Shown in pieces: positions 7,703 through 15,689 of a stretch of DNA of 28,153 nucleotides. Origin of the DNA: an uncultured Roseburia sp. (GTDB taxonomy: Bacteria; Bacillota; Clostridia; Lachnospirales; Lachnospiraceae); assembly GCA_910587865.1 (NCBI GenBank), contig CAJUNX010000016.1, positions 31,385 to 59,537 on the forward strand, in the 5' to 3' direction. Position 1 is the first letter of the stretch. Every line of letters begins with the position of its first letter. The notes below the pieces were generated by a model, which searched no databases, was not told the origin of the DNA, and saw only the letters and a program-made list of their open reading frames with translations. Made by a program: the position numbers and the translations under genes.

Positions 7703-8725
7703 ATGGAAAAGCGTGTGATCTCCACCCAGGTGCAGGAGGAGGATTTAAAAATCGAAAAAAGTCTCCGCCCGCAGACGCTGGATGATTATATCGGCCAGAA
7801 AAAGGCGAAGGAAAATCTCAAAGTCTATATCGAGGCGGCAAAGGCACGCGGCGAGTCCCTGGATCATGTGCTTTTCTACGGACCTCCCGGTCTTGGAAAG
7901 ACGACGCTTGCCGGGATTATCGCAAATGAGATGGGAACCCATATCAAGATTACGTCCGGCCCGGCGATCGGAAAGCCGGGTGAGATGGCGGCGATTTTAA
8001 GCAATCTGCAGGAAGGGGACGTTTTGTTTGTCGACGAGATTCACCGTCTGAACCGCCAGGTGGAGGAGGTTCTCTATCCGGCGATGGAGGATTATGTGAT
8101 CGATATTCTGATCGGAAAAGGAGCGACGGCGCGCTCGATCCGTCTGGATCTCCCGAAGTTTACACTTGTAGGGGCAACGACGCGCGCGGGACTGCTTTCC
8201 GCACCGCTGCGCGACCGGTTCGGCGTGGTGCACCATCTGGAATTTTACACCGTGGACGAGCTCCAGACGATCATCGTCCACTCGGCGGCCACGCTCGGAG
8301 TCCTGATCGATGCGGAGGGCGCGTATGAGATGGCCTGCCGCTCGCGCGGGACACCGCGTCTGGCGAACCGCCTTTTAAAACGTGTCCGCGATTTTGCGGA
8401 GGTAAAATATGACGGAAAGATCACAAAGGAGGTTGCGTCGTTTGCACTTGATCTGCTTGAGGTGGACAAACTGGGCCTGGATCAGAATGACCGCAACATT
8501 CTGATGATGATTATCGACAAATTCAGCGGGGGACCGGTGGGACTTGAGACGCTCGCGGCGGCGCTCGGAGAGGATTCCGGGACGATCGAGGATGTCTATG
8601 AGCCGTATCTGGTCAAAAACGGATTTCTCAACCGGACGCCAAAAGGACGTGTCGCGACAGAGTATGCCTTTTCACATTTTGGAATTTCAAGAAGTAGTTG
8701 CTTTTCCACGGATGTACCGGTATAA
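7703..8725 (+). CDS. ruvB: Holliday junction branch migration ATPase RuvB
   Basis: RuvB is the AAA+ hexameric motor that drives branch migration with RuvA. In the 340-residue protein the Walker A GPPGLGKT (about residues 60-67), Walker B FVDEIHRL (about 109-116), GATTRAGLLSAPLRDRFG with the arginine finger (about Arg170), and the winged-helix end FLNRTPKGRVAT are all present. The tail after HFG carries about a dozen extra residues (ISRSSCFSTDVPV) unlike most homologs; these bases also contain the zapA promoter, so the tail may have been shaped by that overlap. Confidence 0.96.
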   Translation: MEKRVISTQVQEEDLKIEKSLRPQTLDDYIGQKKAKENLKVYIEAAKARGESLDHVLFYGPPGLGKTTLAGIIANEMGTHIKITSGPAIGKPGEMAAILSNLQEGDVLFVDEIHRLNRQVEEVLYPAMEDYVIDILIGKGATARSIRLDLPKFTLVGATTRAGLLSAPLRDRFGVVHHLEFYTVDELQTIIVHSAATLGVLIDAEGAYEMACRSRGTPRLANRLLKRVRDFAEVKYDGKITKEVASFALDLLEVDKLGLDQNDRNILMMIIDKFSGGPVGLETLAAALGEDSGTIEDVYEPYLVKNGFLNRTPKGRVATEYAFSHFGISRSSCFSTDVPV

Positions 8726-8726
8726 T
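8698..8726 (+). promoter_or_regulatory. Sigma-A promoter for zapA, embedded in the ruvB end
   Basis: TTGCTT (8698-8703), a 17-base spacer and a perfect TATAAT (8721-8726) lie across the last ruvB codons; the -10 box supplies the TAA stop. The leader to zapA would be about 130 bases and contains the hairpin GTGTGAA...TTCACAC (8787-8810 region) and a weaker GCAAAT...ATTTGC pair. Confidence 0.65.
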
Positions 8727-8863
8727 AAAGCGTGTGTCCCGCAGTGCGGAGACAGAGACCGGGCCGTACATCAGGAAAAAGTAGTGTGAACAGCAGATGC
8801 TTCACACAGCAAATTTGTGCCTGTGCCCCGATTTGCGGGCTGCCGGCAGGAATGGGGATTATT

Positions 8864-9298
8864 ATGTCAGAAAAGACAAGCGCCGAGGTGCTGATCGGCG
8901 GTAAGGTATATACATTAAGCGGCTATGAGGGAGAGGATTATCTGCGCAGGGTCGCGGCTTATATCAACAATAAGATCGGCGAATTTAACGGTATGGAGGA
9001 GCTGCGGAGCTTTTCCGCCGACATGAAAGCGATTCTGATCCATCTGAATATTGCGGACGATTATTTCAAGGCAAAAGCCCGGGCGGAGAAGCTGGAACAG
9101 GAGCTGGAGCTGAAGGAAAAGGAGCTCTACGACCTAAAGCATGATCTGATCTCGGAACAGATTAAGGCTGAGAGTGACGAGAAGGCCATTCGTGAGCTGG
9201 AGCGTGAGAACCGTGAGCTTCAGCTGAATAAGGCAAAGCTTGAGGCGGGACTGGAGGATGCGCTGCTGGGAAAAGTGACCTCGAAGAAAAAAACTTAA
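8864..9298 (+). CDS. zapA: Cell division protein ZapA-like
   Basis: ZapA is a small FtsZ-binding protein that bundles protofilaments at the Z-ring. The 144-residue product has the ZapA N-terminal domain (AEVLIGGKVYTLSGYEGEDY then LRRVAAYINNKIGEF) followed by a long heptad-rich helix of about 65 residues (KLEQELELKEKELYDLKHDL and on). The C-terminal coiled coil is longer than in E. coli ZapA (109 residues) and is typical of the clostridial form. I chose the ATG at 8864; an upstream ATG at 8852 sits too close to AGG for good initiation, and further upstream codons look non-coding. The downstream neighbours are also envelope and division genes. Confidence 0.85.
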   Translation: MSEKTSAEVLIGGKVYTLSGYEGEDYLRRVAAYINNKIGEFNGMEELRSFSADMKAILIHLNIADDYFKAKARAEKLEQELELKEKELYDLKHDLISEQIKAESDEKAIRELERENRELQLNKAKLEAGLEDALLGKVTSKKKT

Positions 9299-9313
9299 GA
9301 CGTAACGTGTGCG

Positions 9314-9338
9314 GGGACGGAGAGAATACCTTCGTCCC
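9314..9338 (+). terminator. Hairpin after zapA, possible terminator
   Basis: GGGACGGAG (9314-9322) pairs with CTTCGTCCC (9330-9338) with one G-U pair and a seven-base loop. TGATTTATT follows, a weak U-tract. The next 160 bases to the U32 gene hold no coding signal I can support. Confidence 0.45.
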
Positions 9339-9509
9339 TGATTTATTCCCACGGCAATGAACCGGGTGCCGCGCCTGAGCGGGCATCTGGCGAGTGCCGC
9401 GAGGATCGGATACCCGGCAGCCCGCTGCGGGGCATCTGACTTTCTGTGAATCGTTTCTGAATCGTGTTGTCTGTGTCGACAGATGTCTTTGCTCGAAAGG
9501 AGGACGGAG

Positions 9510-11915
9510 ATGGAAATCGAACTTCTGGCGCCGGCAGGCTCCTATGAGACGCTGCAGGCGGTGATTGCGGCGGGGGCTGACGCGGTATATGTGGGCGGCG
9601 GACGGTTTGGCGCCCGCGCCTATGCGCAGAACCTGACGGAGGAGGAGCTGTTAAAAGCGATTGACCTCTGCCACCTTTACGGGAAAAAACTATATCTGAC
9701 GGTGAATACACTGCTGAAAGAAGAGGAGCTTTCCGACGGACTTTGCGACTATCTTCTCCCGTACTACAGGCAGGGACTGGATGCGGTGATCGTGCAGGAT
9801 ATGGGGGTCTTTCGCTATATCCGCAGAACATTTCCCGATCTGCCGGTGCATGCGAGCACACAGATGACGGTGGCGGGCAGTTATGGAGCCGCATATCTGA
9901 AGGAACTCGGCGCGGCGCGTATTGTCGCCGCGCGGGAGCTCTCGCTAAAGGAGCTTCGCGGGATCCATGAAAGGACAGAGATTGAGATCGAGTGCTTTGT
10001 GCACGGTGCGCTCTGCTACTGTTACTCCGGCCAGTGTCTGCTCAGCAGTATCATCGGCGGCAGAAGCGGAAACCGGGGCAGATGCGCCCAGCCGTGCAGG
10101 CTTCCCTATGAGGTGCTGGATCAGAAAGGTGCGGCGGTTTTGGCAAAGGGGGCATATGTGTTAAGCCCGAAGGATCTGTGTACGATCGAACATCTGCCAA
10201 AGCTTGCGGCAGGCGGCGTGCATTCGTTTAAGATTGAGGGGCGCATGAAGCAGACGGCGTATGCAGCGGGTGTGGTCGCGGTTTACCGGCGTTATCTGGA
10301 CGGCTGGCAGAACGATTTGCGCGAAGCAGAGATGCGCGGTATGGACGGGGCGGAAGCGCTTGCGTACGCAGAGGCGCGCTACCGGGTCAGCCGGGAGGAT
10401 CAGAAGCTCCTCCTCTCACTCGGAAACCGCAGCGGATTTACGGAAGGGTATTTTTATCAGAAAAACGGTCAGAATATGATCACCTTCCAAAAACCGAATC
10501 ATGTGAAAACAAACGTGGAAGCTGCGGAAAAAACAAACACTTTTGAGGAAAGAAAAGAAAAAATCAAGGGAACCTTAATACTAAACAAAGAATTTCCTGC
10601 TAAAATAAAACTGGTCTGCCGGCACGCGGAGATTCTGCGGGAAGGGGATGTGGTGCAGACGGCGAAAAAGCAGCCGCTGACGAGAGACCGGGTGGACGAA
10701 TGCATGAAAAAGACCGGGGGAACGCCGTTTGTATTTGAGGAGCTGGTCATACGGATGGATGAAGATATTTTTCTTCCCGTGCAGGCGCTCAACCGGCTGC
10801 GCCGTGATGCCCTTGCGGCCCTTTGGGAGGAGCTGCTGAAAGGATACCGGAGAGATCCGGCGCAGACCCGGCCAAAGGCAGAGGAAGCGGCGGTCTGTGC
10901 GGAGAAAGAAAACGTGCCAGAGGAAGAGGAAGCGGCGGTTCGTGCGGAGAAAGCAAACGTGCCGGAGGAAGAGGAAGCGGCGGTCCGGCGCAGGGGGATC
11001 ACAGCAGCCGGCGCGGGGAAGACGCGCGCCGGTTCCGACCGGACGGATCAGACGCATATTGCCGTATCCGTGGAGACGAAGGAACAGCTGGATGCGGCGT
11101 TATCCTGCGATTTTGCGGACGATATCTATCTGGCGAGTGTTTCCTTTGTTCCGGAGGTTCACCGTGCGGGAAAGCGTGCGTATCTGACGCTTCCGGCGGT
11201 ATTTCGCGATCGGACGGCGGAACGTTACCGGGCGCTGGTGAGGGAGGCGAAAGCAGCCGGGACAGACGGACTTGTGGTAAAAAGCTATGACGCACTCGGG
11301 TTTGTGCTGGGGCCGGACGGATGCGGGCTGCCGCTGATCCTCGATCACAGCTTATACAGCTGGAACCACGAGGCCAGGATGGGGTTTTTCGCGGAACCGG
11401 TGCAGCCGGCGGCCAAAGATCCGTCCGGGCAGCCGGCAGTGGCGGAGACATTTGTCGGAAACGGCCGCATTCTGCGGGACACGGTGCCGCTGGAATTAAA
11501 CCGAAGGGAGATGGCCGGGCGTGATAACAACGGCAGCGAGATGCAGCTTTACGGCCGGCTGCCGCTCATGACGTCGGCGCAGTGTGTCCACGCCAATACC
11601 GCGGGCTGCGACCACAGAGAGACCGTCCTGTTTTTAAAAGACAGGTACGGGAAGCGGTTTCCGGTGAAAAATTTCTGTAAGGAGTGCTATAATACGATAT
11701 ACAATGCCGCGCCGCTGCTGCTTTTCGACGGTCGGGAGGATTTTTTATCGATGGGGATCTCTTCATTCCGCCTGTCCTTTACGGTGGAGGATAAAAAAGA
11801 GACGGCGCACGTACTCTCCATGTTCCGCCGTACATTCCTGACGGGGGAAGCGCGTGCGAGGGATTTGTTTGCGGGAGACTATACGAACGGGCATTACAGA
11901 CGGGGAGTGGAGTAG
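9510..11915 (+). CDS. U32 family protein (RlhA/YdcP-like, two-domain)
   Basis: An 801-residue protein. The N-terminal half is a U32 domain: it starts ELLAPAGSYETLQAVIAAGA and has the signature IECFVHGALCYCYSGQCLLS followed by GRCAQPCRLPYE, whose cysteines match the iron-sulfur-binding set of this family. Members now known as RlhA and TrhP hydroxylate cytidine in 23S rRNA or uridine in tRNA together with prephenate-derived chemistry; older annotations say collagenase-like peptidase. The long C-terminal half resembles the DUF3656-type extension of the RlhA branch. Between the two is a highly charged linker with a 15-residue tandem repeat. The start follows AAAGGAGG by six bases. It lies four bases ahead of ftsW. 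The exact RNA target is not determined by the sequence. Confidence 0.85.
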   Translation: MEIELLAPAGSYETLQAVIAAGADAVYVGGGRFGARAYAQNLTEEELLKAIDLCHLYGKKLYLTVNTLLKEEELSDGLCDYLLPYYRQGLDAVIVQDMGVFRYIRRTFPDLPVHASTQMTVAGSYGAAYLKELGAARIVAARELSLKELRGIHERTEIEIECFVHGALCYCYSGQCLLSSIIGGRSGNRGRCAQPCRLPYEVLDQKGAAVLAKGAYVLSPKDLCTIEHLPKLAAGGVHSFKIEGRMKQTAYAAGVVAVYRRYLDGWQNDLREAEMRGMDGAEALAYAEARYRVSREDQKLLLSLGNRSGFTEGYFYQKNGQNMITFQKPNHVKTNVEAAEKTNTFEERKEKIKGTLILNKEFPAKIKLVCRHAEILREGDVVQTAKKQPLTRDRVDECMKKTGGTPFVFEELVIRMDEDIFLPVQALNRLRRDALAALWEELLKGYRRDPAQTRPKAEEAAVCAEKENVPEEEEAAVRAEKANVPEEEEAAVRRRGITAAGAGKTRAGSDRTDQTHIAVSVETKEQLDAALSCDFADDIYLASVSFVPEVHRAGKRAYLTLPAVFRDRTAERYRALVREAKAAGTDGLVVKSYDALGFVLGPDGCGLPLILDHSLYSWNHEARMGFFAEPVQPAAKDPSGQPAVAETFVGNGRILRDTVPLELNRREMAGRDNNGSEMQLYGRLPLMTSAQCVHANTAGCDHRETVLFLKDRYGKRFPVKNFCKECYNTIYNAAPLLLFDGREDFLSMGISSFRLSFTVEDKKETAHVLSMFRRTFLTGEARARDLFAGDYTNGHYRRGVE
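10881..10985 (+). repeat. 45-bp in-frame minisatellite in the U32 linker
   Basis: Units start at 10881, 10926 and 10971 (two full copies plus a partial third). Each encodes EEAAVRAEKANVPEE with small changes (C for R, E for A in the first). The repeat lies in the acidic linker between the U32 and C-terminal domains, so copy-number change would alter only linker length. Confidence 0.85.
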
Positions 11916-11919
11916 CAGT

Positions 11920-13320
11920 ATGACGAATCTGATTGTGGAAGTTACAAAATATCTGATGATATTTTTATTTGCACTTTATACATATGAGGGATTTTCTGCG
12001 CTTCGGGGGAAGCTGAGTGACAGGAAGAAAAGAGGGATTTACCACCGTCAGCTTTTGCTGATGTACCTGCTGCACCTGTCCGCTTATCTGGCGGTTTACG
12101 CGGTGACGGATGATATACGAACCGTGCTGTTTTATCTGTTTCAGGTGCTGTTTACGGTGATTGTGATGTCCTGCTACCATCTGCTCTATGAAAACGGCTC
12201 AAGGCTTCTGGTGAACCATATGTGCACGCTTCTTCTGATCGGATTTATCATCTTAACGCGGCTTTCCTTTGAGGATGCCGTCAGGCAGTATGTGATCGCC
12301 GTGGGTGCGTTTGTGCTCACGCTGCCGGTTCCGTATCTGGTGCGCAGCGTGGGTTTTATGCGCAGGCTGACCTGGCTTTATGCGGCGGCCGGCATCATCG
12401 GGCTGGTTATGGTGCAGCTGTTCGGAGCCACGAGCTACGGGGCAAAGCTCTCGCTTAAAGTGGCGGGGATCTCGTTTCAGCCGAGCGAGTTTATCAAGCT
12501 GATCTTTGTCTTTTTTGTGGCGGGGATGCTCTATGAAAAAACAGATTTTATCCGCGTCTGCGCGGCAACTGCAGTCGCGGCGGCGCATGTGCTGATTCTC
12601 GTCCTCTGCCGTGATCTGGGAGGAGCGCTGATCTTTTTTATCACCTATGTCGTCATGCTCTATGTGGCGACGAAGAAAATCTTTTATTTCGCGGGAGGGC
12701 TTTTGTCCGGCAGCATTGCCGCGGTGGTCGCCTACAACCTGTTTTCCCATGTGCAGATCCGTGTGCTGGCGTGGAGGGATCCGCTGTCCGTCATTGACAA
12801 TGAAGGATATCAGATCAGCCAGTCGCTGTTTGCGATCGGCACGGGCGGCTGGTTTGGGATGGGACTCTATCAGGGGATGCCGAACCGGATCCCGGTGGTG
12901 AAGGAGGATTTCATCTTTTCGGCGATCTCGGAGGAGCTCGGAGGAATCTTTGCACTCTGTCTGCTGATGGTGTGCATGGGCTGTTTTTTTCTGTTTCTGA
13001 ATATGGCGATGCAGATGAAAGACCAGTTTTACAAGCTGATTGCGCTGGGACTCGGCGTGGTCTACGGATTCCAGGTGTTTCTGACCGTGGGCGGCGTGAC
13101 CAGATTTATCCCGTCTACCGGCGTGACGCTGCCGCTGGTCAGCTACGGGGGAAGCTCTCTGCTCGCGTCGATGATGATGTTTGCGATTGTGCAGGGACTT
13201 TATGTAATGAGACAGGATGAAGGAAATGCAGATGGAACAAAAAATAAGAAATCACAGGCAAAACAAAAAAGAAAATCCGGAAAGACCGGCTTCGACGACA
13301 AAGTCGAAAAAATCTCCTAA
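11920..13320 (+). CDS. FtsW/RodA/SpoVE family peptidoglycan glycosyltransferase
   Basis: A SEDS-family polymerase that builds glycan strands from lipid II in the cytoplasmic membrane with a class B PBP partner. The 466-residue protein has about ten membrane segments. Family marks are FQPSEFIKLIFVFFVAG, the conserved RDLGGALIFFITY, WRDPLSVIDNEGYQISQSLF and GVTRFIPSTGVTLPLVSYGG. The soluble C-terminal tail is about 35 residues, Lys/Ser-rich and encoded within the overlap with the downstream PBP gene. The start follows GGAG by seven bases and is four bases after the U32 stop. Whether it serves division (FtsW), elongation (RodA) or sporulation (SpoVE) cannot be decided; the zapA neighbourhood favours division. 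Confidence 0.9.
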   Translation: MTNLIVEVTKYLMIFLFALYTYEGFSALRGKLSDRKKRGIYHRQLLLMYLLHLSAYLAVYAVTDDIRTVLFYLFQVLFTVIVMSCYHLLYENGSRLLVNHMCTLLLIGFIILTRLSFEDAVRQYVIAVGAFVLTLPVPYLVRSVGFMRRLTWLYAAAGIIGLVMVQLFGATSYGAKLSLKVAGISFQPSEFIKLIFVFFVAGMLYEKTDFIRVCAATAVAAAHVLILVLCRDLGGALIFFITYVVMLYVATKKIFYFAGGLLSGSIAAVVAYNLFSHVQIRVLAWRDPLSVIDNEGYQISQSLFAIGTGGWFGMGLYQGMPNRIPVVKEDFIFSAISEELGGIFALCLLMVCMGCFFLFLNMAMQMKDQFYKLIALGLGVVYGFQVFLTVGGVTRFIPSTGVTLPLVSYGGSSLLASMMMFAIVQGLYVMRQDEGNADGTKNKKSQAKQKRKSGKTGFDDKVEKIS

Positions 13321-14737
13321 TCATGCGAACCGTGAGTTTGCGGTGGTCACGTATACGTTTCTGGCGGCTTTTTTGTGCCTGATGGGATATTTTACGTATT
13401 TTCAGTTTGTGCAGAGCGAGCCGTTTATCAACAATCCGTATAATAAGCGGCAGGAGCTTTTTACCCAGAAGGTAATCCGCGGGGAGATTTACTCTGCGGA
13501 CGGGGTGACGCTGGCGGAGACGATTGTAGATGCGGAGGGCAATGAGACGCGGGTCTATCCGTGCGCGCGGATTTTTTCGCACATTGTCGGCTACACCGGC
13601 CACGGCACGGCCGGGATTGAGGCCACGGCCAATTTTTCCCTGCTGCGGTCGAATATTTTCTACGGCGAAAAAGTGGTCAGCGATCTCCAGGGGGAAAAAA
13701 GCCCGGGGGACAGCGTCTATACCACGCTGAATTATGAGCTGCAGCTGCAGGCATTTGACGCGCTCGGACATTACGACGGTGCGGTTGTTGTGCTCGAACC
13801 TGCGACCGGCAGGGTGCTTGCGATGGTTTCGAAACCGGATTTTGACCCGAATACGATCGCGGAGGACTGGGAGGAGCTCGTCGATGAAACAAACGACCGC
13901 TCCGAGCTGCTGAACCGTGCGACGCAGGGCAGATATCCGCCTGGCTCAACGTTTAAAATATTGACGACGCTTCAATATCTGCGCGAGCATCCGGAGGATT
14001 ATGAGGCGTACCGGTTTTCCTGCGGCGGGGAATATCAGGAAGGGCATAAGACGATCCACTGTTATAACAATGTCAGGCACGGGGACGAGGATTTAAAGAA
14101 GGCGTTTGCCAATTCCTGCAATTCCGCCTATGCGTCCCTGGGACTCGGGCTGGATCTGACGGCGTTTCATGCGATGTGCGAGAGCATGCTGTTTAACACG
14201 GATCTCCCGGTTTCCATCGAATCGTCCAAAAGCAGCTTTGTGCTGGAGGAGGGCGCGCAGACTTCCGCGGTGATGGAGACTTCGATCGGACAGGGCCAGA
14301 CGCTGGTGACGCCGCTTCACATGGCGCTGATCACATGCGCCGTGGCCAACGACGGTGTTTTGAGGGCGCCGTATGTCGTCGATCATGTCGCAGACGACAG
14401 GGGTGTGACGGTGGAGCAGTATACGGGAAAAGAGTACGGGAGACTGCTTTCTTCCGAGGAAGCCGCCGTTCTGAAAGAATATATGGGTTATGTGATTGAG
14501 GAGGGGACGGGCCGGCAGCTTTCCAGTGACCGCTATGAGGTTTACGGGAAGACCGGCTCCGCGGAGTTTTCCACGAGCTCAAAGGCCAGTCATTCCTGGT
14601 TTACCGGGTTTGCCCATCAGGACGGGAAACCTGATATCGTCGTGACCGTGATCGTGGAAGATTCCGGTGTCGGCAGCGAATATGCCGTACCGATTGCACA
14701 AGAGATTTTTGAGGCATATTATAATACGGATGAGTAA
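13232..14737 (+). CDS. Class B penicillin-binding protein (transpeptidase)
   Basis: A peptidoglycan transpeptidase of about 501 residues with a short basic cytoplasmic tail, one membrane segment (VVTYTFLAAFLCLMGYFTYF), an abbreviated N-terminal pedestal with IRGEIYSADG, and the penicillin-binding domain: PPGSTFK with nucleophile about Ser239 and Lys242, SCN at about 295-297, and KTG at about 440-442. It resembles the PbpA/FtsI-like partners that pair with SEDS proteins; the adjacent gene is such a protein. The ATG at 13232 is preferred (AAGGA seven bases upstream) over that at 13217. Either way the first 29 or more codons lie inside the ftsW/rodA gene in another frame, an unusually long overlap. 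Confidence 0.9.
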   Translation: MEQKIRNHRQNKKENPERPASTTKSKKSPNHANREFAVVTYTFLAAFLCLMGYFTYFQFVQSEPFINNPYNKRQELFTQKVIRGEIYSADGVTLAETIVDAEGNETRVYPCARIFSHIVGYTGHGTAGIEATANFSLLRSNIFYGEKVVSDLQGEKSPGDSVYTTLNYELQLQAFDALGHYDGAVVVLEPATGRVLAMVSKPDFDPNTIAEDWEELVDETNDRSELLNRATQGRYPPGSTFKILTTLQYLREHPEDYEAYRFSCGGEYQEGHKTIHCYNNVRHGDEDLKKAFANSCNSAYASLGLGLDLTAFHAMCESMLFNTDLPVSIESSKSSFVLEEGAQTSAVMETSIGQGQTLVTPLHMALITCAVANDGVLRAPYVVDHVADDRGVTVEQYTGKEYGRLLSSEEAAVLKEYMGYVIEEGTGRQLSSDRYEVYGKTGSAEFSTSSKASHSWFTGFAHQDGKPDIVVTVIVEDSGVGSEYAVPIAQEIFEAYYNTDE

Positions 14738-14816
14738 CCGATTCTGACTATTTCCGGATTCTGGGATGAAAAAACAGAAAAATCCGAAGGCATCATGGAA
14801 AAGTAGCATCCGGCAG

Positions 14817-14845
14817 TTGCGTGAAATTACAAAAAGTATTATACT
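14817..14845 (+). promoter_or_regulatory. Sigma-A promoter for the Nudix-GerW gene group
   Basis: TTGCGT (14817-14822), a 17-base spacer and TATACT (14840-14845) precede the AGGAGG and ATG of the Nudix gene by about 40 bases. A weak CGGATT/AATCCG inverted repeat lies between the PBP stop and this promoter. Confidence 0.6.
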
Positions 14846-14885
14846 GAATACAGAGTAGATTGGAACCACATCAGGAGGTATTGCA

Positions 14886-15338
14886 ATGATTGAGGCAACA
14901 AGCTGTGGTGGTGTGGTGATTTTTCGTGGCAAGATCCTGCTTTTATATAAGAATTATAAGAGCAGATATGAGGGCTGGGTCCTGCCGAAGGGAACGGTGG
15001 AAGCGGGCGAGGAGTATAAGGAGACTGCTGCCAGAGAGGTGCTTGAGGAGACCGGTGTGAAAGCCGGGATTATCAAGTATGTCGGGAAGAGCCGCTATTC
15101 GTTCACCGTTCCGGAGGGAGTCGTTGAGAAGGAAGTCCACTGGTATCTTATGATGGCGGACAGTTATTACAGTAAACCACAGCGGGAAGAATATTTTGTG
15201 GATTCCGGGTATTACAAATATCATGAGGCGTATCATCTGTTAAAGTTTCCGAATGAAAAGCAGATCTTAGAGCGCGCCTACAACGAATATCTGGAATTAA
15301 AGAAGAGTAATTTGTGGGGAAATCACAAATACTTTTAG
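14886..15338 (+). CDS. Nudix hydrolase
   Basis: A 150-residue protein with a complete Nudix box, GTVEAGEEYKETAAREVLEE then TG (about residues 36-57), which binds Mg2+ and cleaves nucleoside diphosphates linked to another group. The opening ATSCGGVVIFRGKILLLYKN and GWVLPKG are typical. The sequence resembles the diadenosine polyphosphate/NTP-type Nudix enzymes, but the substrate cannot be read from the motif. The start follows AGGAGG (14874-14879) by a normal gap. It is the first gene of a run of closely spaced genes ending in gerW and a coiled-coil protein. Confidence 0.92.
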   Translation: MIEATSCGGVVIFRGKILLLYKNYKSRYEGWVLPKGTVEAGEEYKETAAREVLEETGVKAGIIKYVGKSRYSFTVPEGVVEKEVHWYLMMADSYYSKPQREEYFVDSGYYKYHEAYHLLKFPNEKQILERAYNEYLELKKSNLWGNHKYF

Positions 15339-15347
15339 GGAGACCCA

Positions 15348-15689
15348 ATGACCTGGTATGACGAGTTGTATGTTGGAGACAGTATCATACATAAGACAAA
15401 GAAGATCATATGGAAGATCCGCCACAATGCGGGCCAGCCGAATATCTATGTGATTGCGCTTGCATCAAACGATCACAATCTGCTGGATATCATACCGGCC
15501 AGAGAGCTTCTGCAGAAGGCATATCCAAAGAGCGGCCTTCGGATTATCGGGCTTGCGAAGGGATATGAGGAGGCGGTGGAGGTTGCGGCTTCCATTATCG
15601 ATGAGGTCTATCAGAATACCGGGTCATTCGGGATCCAGAGCTACCTGAAGGAGCGGGCAGCGAACAGGGAGGGCGGATGGCAGTCATAA
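15348..15689 (+). CDS. Conserved-looking small hypothetical protein
   Basis: A 113-residue soluble protein with no signal or membrane segment. It has an alternating beta/alpha look (IYVIALASNDHNLLDIIPAR, then LRIIGLAKGYEEAVEVAASI), similar to a small Rossmann-like unit. I recall related unnamed proteins in Lachnospiraceae but cannot assign a family. AGGGAG precedes the ATG by five bases. It starts nine bases after the Nudix stop and overlaps the DUF2953 gene by 13 bases, so it is surely part of the same transcript. Confidence 0.75.
   Translation: MTWYDELYVGDSIIHKTKKIIWKIRHNAGQPNIYVIALASNDHNLLDIIPARELLQKAYPKSGLRIIGLAKGYEEAVEVAASIIDEVYQNTGSFGIQSYLKERAANREGGWQS

Noticed and set aside
9425..9492. 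TGAATCGT direct repeat and TGTCGACA palindrome ahead of the U32 gene
   Set aside because: Too short to stand out from chance and not aligned with promoter boxes.
9343..9894. Minus-strand frame of 183 codons over the U32 start
   Set aside because: Pro/Ser/Arg-rich shadow of the U32 gene without a ribosome site.
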